A DNA stretch of 64,000 bases from Jeongeupia wiesaeckerbachi. Lineage in GTDB: Bacteria; Pseudomonadota; Gammaproteobacteria; Burkholderiales; Chitinibacteraceae. Positions 53,487-62,350 of the stretch are shown here, piece by piece. The stretch covers positions 3,472,001-3,536,000 of the forward strand of contig NZ_CP136946.1 in NCBI RefSeq assembly GCF_050916355.1. Direction: 5' to 3'. The notes under the pieces are model-generated. The model had not been told where the DNA came from and made no database searches. It saw only the letters and a program-made list of their open reading frames with translations. The position numbers and the translations under genes were made by a program. Positions within the stretch are counted from its first letter, which is position 1. Each line of letters begins with the position of its first letter.

Positions 53487-53689
53487 AGCGAGGACGGTGG
53501 TTGGCGCCTGTGCCGCAAATTGCGCGTACGGGATCGCGGACACGATCACCGATTCGGCAAAGCGAGCGCTGCCCGTGGCGTCTGGCTGCTGGAAGAGATG
53601 GGGCTTGCGTACCGCCGTCGAGAACGACGCCGATCCCTGCCCGGCCTCCTCGGCCTGCCTCTCGCAACGATCCCGCTCAAGGCACGAAG

Positions 53690-54436
53690 TCACGACCAAG
53701 TGTCGTTGACCGGATCAAACGTTCGAGTGCCCCCTTCGCTCTCCAAACGGCTCAGCACCGACTCGAAGCCGCTGCGCAGGCCGGTGTACTTCGCCAGAAC
53801 GGTGTTGACTCTAGCCCTCCCGGTGCCATGGTTGGCCGCCGCAAAGGTATTTGCCGCGACGAGCGAAACAGCCGGGTGTCGAATTGCATTCGGTGCTGCG
53901 GCACGGACTGCATTCGGTGTGGCGATGTAGAACGCCAGCGCAGTGCTGTCGACCAGGTGGGCAAGCAGGTCGTCAAAGCTGGCCAGGACTTTTTTGCGCC
54001 ACGCCTTGGTGGCACCACCGATCAAGCGGACCTCGATGTTGTTGCCGCCGGCGCCGGGGGTGTAACCCGTGCAAACAAGTTCGCACAGCTGCCACTGGAA
54101 GCGTTGTGAATAGCCGCCAAACAGGTGAGAGTGTTCATCGGGCTCCGGCGCCCCGGCACGCGTCACGATGGGAGGATTGGCACCATGACCAAAGTCCAGC
54201 GCGGCCAATCCCGCCCAGAGCGTCGCAAGCACCGGATTGAAGCTGTGCATCCGCGTCCGCCAGTTCGCGCCACCACCAAAAATCGACTGCAATGCGGTTT
54301 CGATGGTGCCAATGACATCACCGAACACATGGTCGCCCTGGGCTGGCGCCAGTGAAGGGGCAGCACCGGCGACGGGGGGCGCCGGCAATGCCAGCGCAAT
54401 CGGGTTCTGGTAAGCACCAAAGCTCAGTAACGGCAT
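53690..54436 (-). CDS. Unrecognised 248-residue protein
   Basis: Open frame with balanced composition and a good ribosome-binding site (GAAGG, 7 bases before ATG). Sequence begins MPLLSFGAYQNPIALALPAP and contains SIFGGGANWRTRMHSFNPVLA and LSRLESEGGTRTFDPVND. No signal peptide, membrane segment or known motif. A perfect bidirectional hairpin stands 25 bases upstream, so its promoter must lie within a very short region. I do not recognise the family. Confidence 0.6.
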   Translation of the reverse strand: MPLLSFGAYQNPIALALPAPPVAGAAPSLAPAQGDHVFGDVIGTIETALQSIFGGGANWRTRMHSFNPVLATLWAGLAALDFGHGANPPIVTRAGAPEPDEHSHLFGGYSQRFQWQLCELVCTGYTPGAGGNNIEVRLIGGATKAWRKKVLASFDDLLAHLVDSTALAFYIATPNAVRAAAPNAIRHPAVSLVAANTFAAANHGTGRARVNTVLAKYTGLRSGFESVLSRLESEGGTRTFDPVNDTWS

Positions 54437-54460
54437 GCTCGCGCCTTCATTAGCCTAGAA

Positions 54461-54496
54461 AATTGAAAAGCCCCGCATCGGCGGGGCTTTTCAATT
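54461..54496. terminator. Bidirectional terminator, perfect 16-base arms
   Basis: AATTGAAAAGCCCCGC and GCGGGGCTTTTCAATT with a 4-base loop. T4 and A4 runs inside the arms allow termination on both strands. Confidence 0.8.
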
Positions 54497-54556
54497 TACG
54501 GCAGACCCACTCGAGACGTCTTATTTACTCGTCATTTCCAAGCCTGACTGTCGTTT

Positions 54557-54835
54557 TTGCAGAGCTTGAACGCTGAGCGACACAAAGCCAGACTTTTGCT
54601 GCACACGACACACAAAGCGGCATGTCCTTCTGCATCGTGTGCGGGGCGCCTGGCCAAGTCGTGTTCGATGCAACGACGCCCCCCAGGCACGTCAAGTGTC
54701 CTAAATGGTCAGCCGCGCGTCGTCCCAAACGCTGGCAGTCCTGCGGCATTCAACGTGTACATCACTTATCCGTCGGATTGGTTGCGGCATACCAATTATC
54801 AGAAGGGACCGGTGAGTTACGACGTGGAGTTTTAA
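54557..54835 (+). CDS. Possible small gene or frameshifted remnant
   Basis: A 92-codon plus-strand frame ends in the protein-like stretch FNVYITYPSDWLRHTNYQKG and a stop directly before a strong terminator. The first half looks poor, while another plus-strand frame in the same region starts MSFCIVCGAPGQVVF with CxxC and a later CPK, like a zinc ribbon. The two together may be one gene broken by a frameshift. Unrecognised. Confidence 0.3.
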   Translation: MQSLNAERHKARLLLHTTHKAACPSASCAGRLAKSCSMQRRPPGTSSVLNGQPRVVPNAGSPAAFNVYITYPSDWLRHTNYQKGPVSYDVEF

Positions 54836-54847
54836 AGCGTCCCGCTC

Positions 54848-54886
54848 AACGCGAACGGGACAGTAACGCTGTCCCGTTCGCGTTTT
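54848..54886 (+). terminator. Intrinsic terminator
   Basis: AACGCGAACGGGAC and GTCCCGTTCGCGTT arms, 9-base loop, then T4. Ends the small frame at 54835. Confidence 0.82.
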
Positions 54887-55120
54887 CAACAGCAGGAATC
54901 AGCGCATCTAGCGCTAACTTTCCTTGATGCGCCAACAGCAGATCGCGCCAATTGCCCCCTTATATCGAAGACAAAACCGTCGGTTCCGCCCGGCTGGCGG
55001 GCTACTTTCTTTGCTTCGCCAAAGAAGTGAGGCGCTGAGTACTCATGGGCACCCTCCCTTGCTCAAACCATCGTAGCACCATTACTTACACAACAATGAC
55101 CTCAACTTGGTTATTTTAAT
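54887..55120 (+). other. Intergenic stretch before marR
   Basis: GC-rich remnant sequence followed, from about 55080, by an AT-rich promoter-like stretch leading into the operator at 55121. No gene seen. Confidence 0.4.
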
Positions 55121-55137
55121 AATGTGTATATACATAT
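55121..55137. promoter_or_regulatory. MarR operator, upstream copy
   Basis: AATGTGTATATACATAT, built on a perfect TGTATATACA palindrome (55125-55134), 34 bases before marR. The reverse complement of all 17 bases recurs at 55612-55628. Confidence 0.75.
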
Positions 55138-55170
55138 ATAGTTACACTCAACGTCAAACAAGCCTACGCC

Positions 55171-55596
55171 ATGAACCCCATCCGGCTACCCTGTTATTGC
55201 GGCTCGCTGCGGCAAGCGTCGCGAGTCGTCACACAACTGTACGACCAGATTCTCAAACCTTCCGGCGTCAAGATCACGCAATTCGGCATCTTGAAGCTGC
55301 TGGCAGCCTGCCCCGACATGACCACCGGCGGAATGGCCGAAGCCTTGGCGATGGATAGCACCACCCTGACCCGAACCTTGAAGATCATTCAGAACAATTG
55401 CTGGATCGACGTCGCGACCGGGGCCGACCGCCGTCAGCGCTGTTGGAACATCACCGAAGCCGGGTTGCAGCGCTTGCAAGACGCTGAGCCGCTATGGAAA
55501 AACGCGCAAAAAGAATTCGCCAGACTCGCCCATGACGTCGATCTAGATGGCTTGACCCGCACGGTCTTTCATCTGGTGCAAAAAGTCGGGGAGTAA
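55171..55596 (+). CDS. MarR family transcriptional regulator
   Basis: 141 residues. Winged-helix region: LKPSGVKITQFGILKLLAAC, MAEALAMDSTTLTRTLKIIQ (recognition helix) and the wing around ATGADRRQRCWNITEAG. Four Cys are present (two close together near residue 8-10). It is followed at 53 bases by a cupin gene and both genes carry the same 17-base operator, so it probably represses both. Confidence 0.9.
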   Translation: MNPIRLPCYCGSLRQASRVVTQLYDQILKPSGVKITQFGILKLLAACPDMTTGGMAEALAMDSTTLTRTLKIIQNNCWIDVATGADRRQRCWNITEAGLQRLQDAEPLWKNAQKEFARLAHDVDLDGLTRTVFHLVQKVGE

Positions 55597-55611
55597 TTTT
55601 TTACCCCATTT

Positions 55612-55628
55612 ATATGTATATACACATT
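55612..55628. promoter_or_regulatory. MarR operator, second copy (inverted)
   Basis: ATATGTATATACACATT, the exact reverse complement of 55121-55137, lies between marR and the cupin gene. Confidence 0.75.
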
Positions 55629-55649
55629 TATAAAAAAGGAGGAAAAGCC

Positions 55650-56114
55650 ATGAATGCCACCCCACTGGAAACCATCCAAGGCCTGAATTTTTCGGGCGCA
55701 CATGTCGGCGCACTCGGCGATCTCGACCACTATCAGTTCTTTCTCCCGCAGGGCAAGGGGCGCGGCTATCCGGGCAAGCTGTTCCTGAAAGAACCGCTCG
55801 CCATGAGCGGCATGGAAGTATCGATTAATAAACTCGGCGCCGGGCAAAGCATGCCCTTTAACCACAAACATACCGCGCATGAAGAGTTGTATATCTTCCT
55901 TCGTGGCAGCGGCCAATTTCTCGTGGATGGCACCGTCATCAACGTGCAGGAAGGCAGCGTGATCCGCGTAGCTCCGGAGGGTGTGCGCACCTGGCGCAAT
56001 CGGTCGCAGGAAGACCTCTATTACATCGTGATTCAAGCGATGGCAGGCAGCATGCAGGCGGCGACGATTGACGATGGCGTGATGTGCGCGGATAAACCAA
56101 GTTGGCCGGATTGA
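55650..56114 (+). CDS. Cupin domain protein
   Basis: 154 residues. Cupin motif 1 MPFNHKHTAHEELYIFLRG and motif 2 region VIRVAPEGVRTWRN. The start at 55650 is preceded by an excellent AAGGAGG. Paired with the MarR gene and sharing its operator. Possibly a dioxygenase or ligand-binding protein in a stress response; substrate unknown. Confidence 0.87.
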   Translation: MNATPLETIQGLNFSGAHVGALGDLDHYQFFLPQGKGRGYPGKLFLKEPLAMSGMEVSINKLGAGQSMPFNHKHTAHEELYIFLRGSGQFLVDGTVINVQEGSVIRVAPEGVRTWRNRSQEDLYYIVIQAMAGSMQAATIDDGVMCADKPSWPD

Positions 56115-56298
56115 GTCCGTCCCGGCTTCGGTCGACACCTGCAAGCCAATTCCGAGGCCAGTAGCGGCCCCTAGCCGATAGCCATTCCTGGCCGGTTACG
56201 GCCGGACGTGAACGTATCGCTAGAATCCGCTTTGCGACCAACTACGGTTGCAACCGACACGCCCTGCCAAAGCGTTCAACGACCTCCGGAGTTGCAGG

Positions 56299-56538
56299 TC
56301 AATCTACCAGTACATCAGCACCGTTAAACAGCACATCTGGCGGTACAGACAGTGGTTTTGTCTTATTTGCTTTTTGCCAGTCAATTGACCCATTGTGAAA
56401 AACAAACGGCTTCTCTCCAACCAAGGCCGCTTGGTATGCGTACTTTCTGGAGACCGTTTCTTCATCAGCCGTCATCAACGGGATGCGTTCATCTGTTTCG
56501 CGAAACAGAAAATAGTAATCATTATTATATTTGGACAT
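56299..56538 (-). pseudogene. Truncated copy of the immunity protein gene
   Basis: 79 residues, begins MSKYNNDYYFLFRETDERIP and aligns along its entire length with the first 79 residues of the intact protein at 56716-57327 (MSKYNKDYYFILKPQDERLP). It ends where the paralogue continues NILVRDEI. Lies beyond the terminator of the intact gene, so transcription is uncertain. It is either an orphan immunity fragment left by module exchange or a short functional form. Confidence 0.75.
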
Positions 56539-56667
56539 TTCAACGCCCCTGCTTCAAAATATAAGGAGACCACTTTTTGTAGTTTAATCCCTTCTTTATG
56601 TAAGGTGACTTATAAAGCCAAACTCTCTTTTCACCCTAACCACTAATCACCTAAGGCAACAAAATCA

Positions 56668-56692
56668 AAAAGCCCAGCGGTGCTGGGCTTAA
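56668..56692 (-). terminator. Terminator of the T6SS effector-immunity unit
   Basis: AGCCCAGC / GCTGGGCT arms with a 3-base loop and T5 on the minus strand, 24 bases after the immunity stop. Confidence 0.85.
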
Positions 56693-56715
56693 CTCTAAAT
56701 GGGCAGCCAATCAGC

Positions 56716-57327
56716 CTATGGATAAGTAACGCCAAAGTCGGCAATAGGCACCAAAACCGCGCCATCGATACTGAACAGTGATGCAATGGATTTATGCACC
56801 ACTACGTTCCCTTCCATCGTCCCGCCCATTTTGAAAAGTTGACGATCCTTTAACTGCACGCTTTCAATTTTTTCGTCATCAAGTGAGTATGTGTACACTT
56901 CATGCCGAATTTCATCTTCGAGATCAACCACATCATAAACCGATGTTTTTCTGTCCCAGCACTCAAAATACTTTGTGAACGTCAAATACCAATAGTTTTC
57001 GTGCCACTCGTTCTTGTGGTCAATATAAATTGCCGGCTGGATAGCCAAATCCGAAATATCCAATCCGACCAAGCGATCTCGAATTTCATCTCTAACTAAA
57101 ATATTGGATCCATCGAAAAGTATTGTGGGAGGTGGATCAATTTGTTTCAATTTGGCTGTGTTTTGATAGTCAAGAGCACCATTGCGAAAAATAAGCGGCT
57201 TACTCCCCACAGGAAGAACGGTAAAACGATAGCGTGTGGACGCGGTATCCTCATCCGGCGTCATTTCCGGAAGTCGTTCATCTTGCGGTTTCAAAATAAA
57301 ATAGTAGTCTTTATTGTACTTGCTCAT
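56716..57327 (-). CDS. Probable T6SS immunity protein (Imm11/Imm43-like)
   Basis: 203-residue cytoplasmic protein. Its composition and the stretch HENYWYLTFTKYFECWDRK, then DDEKIESVQLKDRQLFKMGG, resemble the Imm11/Imm43-type proteins found behind toxins. It starts two bases after the AHH nuclease stop, has a ribosome-binding site AGG about 10 bases upstream, and is followed by a truncated paralogue. The predicted role is neutralising the nuclease. The family assignment is from memory of pattern, not a search. Confidence 0.72.
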   Translation of the reverse strand: MSKYNKDYYFILKPQDERLPEMTPDEDTASTRYRFTVLPVGSKPLIFRNGALDYQNTAKLKQIDPPPTILFDGSNILVRDEIRDRLVGLDISDLAIQPAIYIDHKNEWHENYWYLTFTKYFECWDRKTSVYDVVDLEDEIRHEVYTYSLDDEKIESVQLKDRQLFKMGGTMEGNVVVHKSIASLFSIDGAVLVPIADFGVTYP

Positions 57328-57328
57328 T

Positions 57329-58006
57329 TCATCGACCTACCATCAAAGAAAATTCGGCGACTCGCCGATATTTGATGCCCTCGGACTTCTGTCCGGGGCC
57401 CTGTTTCATATTATGATCCCGACCGACCGGGCATGGATTTTTTACCCGTGAACGAGCGGAAACGGAATCAACGCCGGAACACCCATCAAGGTGTCCAGAC
57501 ATAAATGGCATTGCAACCCTTGTTAGCGGCGCCCGTCCGGGCGCTTTCTGAATAAGAGCTAGAATGCTCTTACTGACTGCATCCATTTTATGCTTTATCT
57601 TTTTTCTACGGTCTGGATCTTCGGCAGGACAATTGTCGGTCAGAAGATGTTCCAGCTCAGCCACTCGCGTTTTGACCATATCGTGATACGTCAATGGGTG
57701 TTGGCTATCGTCATCACCCTCATCAGCTTCCAACAAGGCTGTGTGATTGCCACGATGTGGCTGCACACCAAGGTGGCACGCACCCTGCAACGTCGATGGA
57801 ATGAAAACCAAATTGGGAAGCAGGTTGATATCGTAACCGAACTGAGCGAGCTCTTTGCCCAGACCGGATCGTTTTACGCCTTCTGCCGAAATAATATGAT
57901 GCGCCTGCATCAGTACACCGAAATGACGTGGGTGCTCTGGCATATCGGCCGTCGCATCTTTAATTCGCTTCAGGTAATGGCTGTCTTTTGCCGCATTGCC
58001 AAGCAT
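57329..58006 (-). CDS. AHH-type nuclease toxin domain (separately started half of the effector)
   Basis: 225 residues. The AHH/HNH-like nuclease signature QAHHIISAEGVKRSG is near 35-50, followed by INLLPNLVFIPST and HLGVQPHRGNH. These fit the AHH (HNH/EndoVII superfamily) toxin domain. It is in frame with the upstream gene, separated by TAA, TAG and TAG over nine codons; AATAGG lies 8 bases before its ATG, so it can be translated separately. C-terminal residues after about 160 are of unknown role. The immunity gene follows directly. Confidence 0.75.
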   Translation of the reverse strand: MLGNAAKDSHYLKRIKDATADMPEHPRHFGVLMQAHHIISAEGVKRSGLGKELAQFGYDINLLPNLVFIPSTLQGACHLGVQPHRGNHTALLEADEGDDDSQHPLTYHDMVKTRVAELEHLLTDNCPAEDPDRRKKIKHKMDAVSKSILALIQKAPGRAPLTRVAMPFMSGHLDGCSGVDSVSARSRVKNPCPVGRDHNMKQGPGQKSEGIKYRRVAEFSLMVGR

Positions 58007-58030
58007 ATATTTTGCCTATTCCTATTCCGA

Positions 58031-59251
58031 TTACTCGTACACAACGGTGCCAATGTGGCCACGCGGCGTCGTATGCTTGGAGCTGCCGCAGATCCGGCAC
58101 TTCTTGTCGCGCTTGATCGCCTCGCGTCGCGCGGTAATGGTGCTCCGCGTGTTTCCCTTCACTCGTAACCCGCGCTGACGTGCTTGTCGCAGCTTGTCCC
58201 CCAAGCGGTGTAGCTGGTTCGCAGCATCCGAAAAATCCTCGATGCTGCGCGTGAACGCGTTGAATGCCTCCATAGCCCGCTCGATCTTTTTTGCGACCCC
58301 TGCCACCTTGGCACTGCTGGCTGCAATTCTGGCTGCCAGCGCTGTAATTCTCGCCGCGGCAGCAGCCCCGACGGTTAGCAACGCGGTCACGACCAGCAGG
58401 ATGACCTCGATCATCAGGTAGGCCCCACCTTTGGCTGCGAGGTAGGCGTAAAAGTTGGGTGGGACTGCCTCGAAAGTCAGGCTCGCATAACCAAGGTAGG
58501 ACAGCACGCTGTCGTGGTCGGCGATGATTTCAAGCACGACGTAGAAGTTCGGATCGTTCTTGATGTCTTTGGCCAGCTCCGGATCGATGTCCATCAGGAC
58601 CGTATCGACAAACGACTGGATCGGCTTGGGATCTCCCTTCGCAATCAGCGTTGGCAGATTAAGGATGGCCTCGCGGTGAGCGTAGATTTTGCGAGCTTTC
58701 TCGGCCGCCTCAGTCGCAGTTTTGACCGTCTGATTGACCGTCGATTGAACAGCGGCGAGCTTTGCTTGCGCGCTTTGCGCCGCCTCGTCGTAGTTGGCTT
58801 GCCACCAGGCCCAGTTCATTAGCGTCTTGTCGGCGTTCTCGATAACGCCGGCGGCCTTGTTTGCCCGTGCGGTCAGGTCGTTCTGCATGCGAATCGCGTA
58901 CACGCCGGCAGTGTCATAGACCGATCCTGCCGCATCGCTGATCTTGTCACCCAATGCGACCCAGGTTTTCTTCTCGAACATTTCAGCGAAATCTTCGCCC
59001 CAGCCGCTCACGCCGGCGGAAGCCCCCGACCAGGTTGCGTCAGCAAGCGCAGAAATCGGATCGGCATCCCATTTGCGCTGAAACGGCGCCATGGTATCGA
59101 CCAGATTCAGGTAGGCCGCATCTAGGCGCTGAATGATCAGCTGCCTGTCATCGAAGATTTCTTTCTCGGTGACCGTCGGTTTGGCCTCGATGGTGACTGA
59201 CCCGTCTTTTGGCGCGAGCACATGCTTGCTCTGTTCCCCACTATTCGCCAT
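58031..59251 (-). CDS. T6SS effector, N-terminal delivery/membrane part
   Basis: 406 residues. It begins immediately after vgrG with the stop and start overlapping (TAATG). The first 250 residues are helical and coiled-coil-like (AAQSAQAKLAAVQSTVNQTV); residues about 260-330 form two long hydrophobic helices (LMIEVILLVVTALLTVGAAA) typical of effector translocation regions. It ends with a zinc-knuckle-like KKCRICGSSKHTTPRGHIG and stops just before the nuclease domain, which continues in frame. No toxin motif of its own is seen. Confidence 0.7.
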   Translation of the reverse strand: MANSGEQSKHVLAPKDGSVTIEAKPTVTEKEIFDDRQLIIQRLDAAYLNLVDTMAPFQRKWDADPISALADATWSGASAGVSGWGEDFAEMFEKKTWVALGDKISDAAGSVYDTAGVYAIRMQNDLTARANKAAGVIENADKTLMNWAWWQANYDEAAQSAQAKLAAVQSTVNQTVKTATEAAEKARKIYAHREAILNLPTLIAKGDPKPIQSFVDTVLMDIDPELAKDIKNDPNFYVVLEIIADHDSVLSYLGYASLTFEAVPPNFYAYLAAKGGAYLMIEVILLVVTALLTVGAAAAARITALAARIAASSAKVAGVAKKIERAMEAFNAFTRSIEDFSDAANQLHRLGDKLRQARQRGLRVKGNTRSTITARREAIKRDKKCRICGSSKHTTPRGHIGTVVYE

Positions 59252-61977
59252 TACTTTTTGCTCCGATCCGTCAGGTCGACCTTGAGAGCGTTCGCGATCG
59301 TCTTGTTGTTCACATCCACCTTGAGGTTCTCGAGTGGCCAAGGCGTATTCCAGGCGTCGTCATAGAATGCGGCGGCCTTTACCCATGAAGCATCGTCACT
59401 CGGCAGAATCGGCATCACGGTGTTCATGCTGGCCGGTCCTTCAAAACTGTGGCTCGCCCCTTTGACGTCGATCTTGCCCGGGGCATGGATCTCGATGTTG
59501 CCGCCCTTGAGCCTGATATAGGCACCGCCCGAGGTCAGCAGTATTTCCTGGCCAGCATTGACGACGATTTTCTGGTTGGCGGTTTTGGCTAGATCTTTCG
59601 CTGCGTTGATGTCGATGCTGTCGCTTTGTGCCTGAAGTTGGACTTTGCCCTTGGCCGCAATCAGCTTCAGCGCGATCTGGCCCTTCACACCACTGACGAA
59701 CAGGCTGATGTGTTCGCCGACGTTGTGCAGCCAGCGCCGTCCTGAAGTCTGCTGGGTGTCGCGTTGGGCGATCAGGTCGAGGTTGCTGCCGGCGGTGATG
59801 GCCTGGCTGTTGGGCGTGGTTTGGGCGAGGCCGGCCGGGGTGCTGACGACGATCAGGGCTTGTTTACCGGCTTGATCGCCTTTGGCGTCCTTCGAGGTAT
59901 TGGTGCCGTTGGCCCAGCTTTTGAGGGCTTCCTTCAGGTGGTGCAGGTGGCCCTGCTGGGATTTGGCGGCCTTGGCATTGTCCTTGATGGTTTCCGGGCC
60001 GGTTTCGATGGTGTCGGCCAGTTGGTGGGTGGCAACGTCGCCGAGGCTGCTGGCCAGCTCGAAGGCGGCGTCGAGCTGGGATTGTGCCTGGCTGCGGTCG
60101 AGCTGGTTACCGCCGGCGCCGTTGGCCGCTTCGGTCGTGATCAGCAGGCCGTTCGCCGCGCGGAGCGCGCCGTGCTGGTCGGTTCTGAGTTCGAAGCCTT
60201 CGCCTCGCGGTGTGCCTTTGCCGTCGGATCGCGGCTGGATCAAAAAGCCCTGGTTCAACTGGGTCTTGCCGTGCTCGGAACTGAGCTTGGTGCGCACTTC
60301 GCCCTGGGTGTCGTCGAACAGCAGTTCGCCGTACTGACCACCACCGTGTTCCTTGGTCTTGATGCCGGAGAGGGTCTTGTTGGCCGGCAGGCTGCCGGCA
60401 CCGCTGAAGGCCGGGACCGGGTGGCTGCCGTTGTAGACGACGCCGGTCACCAGCGGCCGGTCGATGTCGCCTTCGAGGAAGTCGACCAGCACTTCCTGAC
60501 CGACGCGGGGGATGAACTGGTGGCCCCAGCCGGCACCGGCCGAGGGCATGGCGACGCGTAGCCAGCAGCTGCTCTTGTCGTCGAGATTGGCGCCGTAGTC
60601 GGGGTGTTCCTGCGTCCGCTGCCAGTGGAACTGCACCTTGATGCGGCCGAGTTCGTCGGTGTGGACTTCGCCGGCCGAGTTTGAATCGGCGGAACCGCCT
60701 CGGGGACCGACCACGGTGGCGGTCTGCACGCCACGGCTGGTCGGCTTGCTGTGGGGCTGGTAGTCCGGCGTCAGCGGGATGCCGCGGCGCTGGGCGTCGA
60801 ATCGGGCCGTGAACGGTGCGGCTTGCGTGCTGCTGGCCACCTTTGCGCCCTGCAGCGATGGCAACAGCCGGGCCAGCTCGTCCGGCAGGTTGTTGTTGGC
60901 GGTGAAACGCACGCCGGTGACGGTGAATTCGCGATCTTCCGGTGCATCGAAGTCGTGCGCCGGATGGTCGAGCAGGGTGAACCACTGGCCGGGCTCGAGT
61001 GAGCGCACCGTGGCTTCGCCGCTGAAGCCCTTCTTGTTCAGGTCGTGCGCCTGCTGGCGCAGCCGGGCGTAGCGGTTCAGGTCTTCGCTATCGCTGCCGT
61101 AGTACAGCGTTTGCGGATCATAGTCGTCGAGGCTGACTTCAGCCTGTGAGCCACTGCCCTGCTCGGTGCTGCTGGCGCTGGCGGCGTCACCGCTGCGGGT
61201 CGGCTTGTAGTCGAAACTGCTCAGGCTGGCCTGGCCGGGGCCGAGCTGGCGCTGCGAATCCCAGCCGGTGATGGTGTCGTCGGCTTCGGTCGCGTCGGCG
61301 CGGTGGAAACGGATGCGCGCTTGCGCCAGTTGCGGCAACGCGTAGGCGTCGTCGAACACCCGCATCGTCACCATCGGCGTCTCACCGCCTTGATGGGCGA
61401 AGCGGTAGCTCAGTCCCTCTTCGGCCAGCAGGCGCTGGACGAAGTCGAGGTCACTCTCGCGGTACTGCAGGCAGTAGCTACGCGGGGCGTAGGTCTGGCC
61501 CAGCTCAAACTCGACGGCGAAGTGCGACTGGATGACCGCGTTGCGGCCCTGATGCTCGGCGACGATCGCCTTGACGATGTCGGGGACCGACTGGTCCTGG
61601 AACACCCGGCTGGTGCGGCGATGCCGCAGCAGCGCCAGCGGCGGTTCGATCGTCAGCCGGTAGCGGGCAAAGCCGCCGTCCGAACCGAGCGATTCGGCCG
61701 TGGTGACAATGCCGGTGCGCACCACGCTGCCGCCGTCGGCGGTCTCGACCCCCAGCTCCGCCGGCAGGCCCAGCAGCGACTTCAGTTCGAGCTCGGCATC
61801 CGGCGACAGGCATTCGAGTCCGTAGCGGTACGGCTGCGACAGCGTTTCGTCAGCGCGCAGCGTCTGCGGCAGCAACTGCTCGCCGAAGGCGCCGCCCTCG
61901 GCCAGTTGCAGCGTCAGCAGGCGCCGGTCTTGCGCGAAGGCAGAGGCAAACGCCGCGAGAAGCTGATTGATTTCCAT
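59251..61977 (-). CDS. vgrG: Type VI secretion spike protein VgrG (TssI)
   Basis: 908 residues. Gp27-like part (about 1-400; RLLTLQLAEGGAFGEQLLP, SYCLQYRESDLDFVQRLLAEEG), the gp5/OB part (about 440-570; VVGPRGG, DELGRIKVQFHWQR, GAGWGHQFIPRVGQEVLVDFLEGD), and a DUF2345 region (about 650-830; QLDRSQAQSQLDAA, GGAYIRLKGGNIEIHAPGKIDV) which is the needle-like extension. It loads the adjacent effector onto the spike. Other T6SS structural genes are not in the window. Confidence 0.95.
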   Translation of the reverse strand: MEINQLLAAFASAFAQDRRLLTLQLAEGGAFGEQLLPQTLRADETLSQPYRYGLECLSPDAELELKSLLGLPAELGVETADGGSVVRTGIVTTAESLGSDGGFARYRLTIEPPLALLRHRRTSRVFQDQSVPDIVKAIVAEHQGRNAVIQSHFAVEFELGQTYAPRSYCLQYRESDLDFVQRLLAEEGLSYRFAHQGGETPMVTMRVFDDAYALPQLAQARIRFHRADATEADDTITGWDSQRQLGPGQASLSSFDYKPTRSGDAASASSTEQGSGSQAEVSLDDYDPQTLYYGSDSEDLNRYARLRQQAHDLNKKGFSGEATVRSLEPGQWFTLLDHPAHDFDAPEDREFTVTGVRFTANNNLPDELARLLPSLQGAKVASSTQAAPFTARFDAQRRGIPLTPDYQPHSKPTSRGVQTATVVGPRGGSADSNSAGEVHTDELGRIKVQFHWQRTQEHPDYGANLDDKSSCWLRVAMPSAGAGWGHQFIPRVGQEVLVDFLEGDIDRPLVTGVVYNGSHPVPAFSGAGSLPANKTLSGIKTKEHGGGQYGELLFDDTQGEVRTKLSSEHGKTQLNQGFLIQPRSDGKGTPRGEGFELRTDQHGALRAANGLLITTEAANGAGGNQLDRSQAQSQLDAAFELASSLGDVATHQLADTIETGPETIKDNAKAAKSQQGHLHHLKEALKSWANGTNTSKDAKGDQAGKQALIVVSTPAGLAQTTPNSQAITAGSNLDLIAQRDTQQTSGRRWLHNVGEHISLFVSGVKGQIALKLIAAKGKVQLQAQSDSIDINAAKDLAKTANQKIVVNAGQEILLTSGGAYIRLKGGNIEIHAPGKIDVKGASHSFEGPASMNTVMPILPSDDASWVKAAAFYDDAWNTPWPLENLKVDVNNKTIANALKVDLTDRSKK

Positions 61978-62299
61978 CGAAATTCAAACAATATTTGTCA
62001 GAATAACAGATGGTATCGTTAAGCAAAAAACTGGGCAATGTTCACCCGTCAATCGGCGACCGATCACAAGTGCGCCCATGTTGGGGTTGCATGACCACGC
62101 AGTCGTGGGTCCCCAAAGGCCCCCTCAGCGACATCACCGCCGAAGTCCCGTATCGCTCATAGGCCTTTTTTCGTCGCGGCATACTAAGCGTTCCGGTTCG
62201 CATAGATCGACAGCAGCCGTCGCCATCGTTGAAACGCAAAGCAACTGACCAAATACTACTTGTCAGGGATCTCTGCAGCTTCACACCACATAGTTGCCA
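61978..62299 (+). other. Intergenic stretch upstream of vgrG
   Basis: About 320 bases with no convincing gene. The first 60 bases are AT-rich and probably hold the vgrG promoter (minus strand); the rest is mixed composition. Confidence 0.4.
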
Positions 62300-62330
62300 A
62301 AAAAAAGCCTCGCATCCGCGAGGCTTTTAT
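62300..62330. terminator. Bidirectional terminator
   Basis: AAGCCTCG / CGAGGCTT arms with a short loop, A6 on one side and T4 on the other. Confidence 0.78.
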
Positions 62331-62350
62331 CTTTTCAGGGGGCGCCCCGA

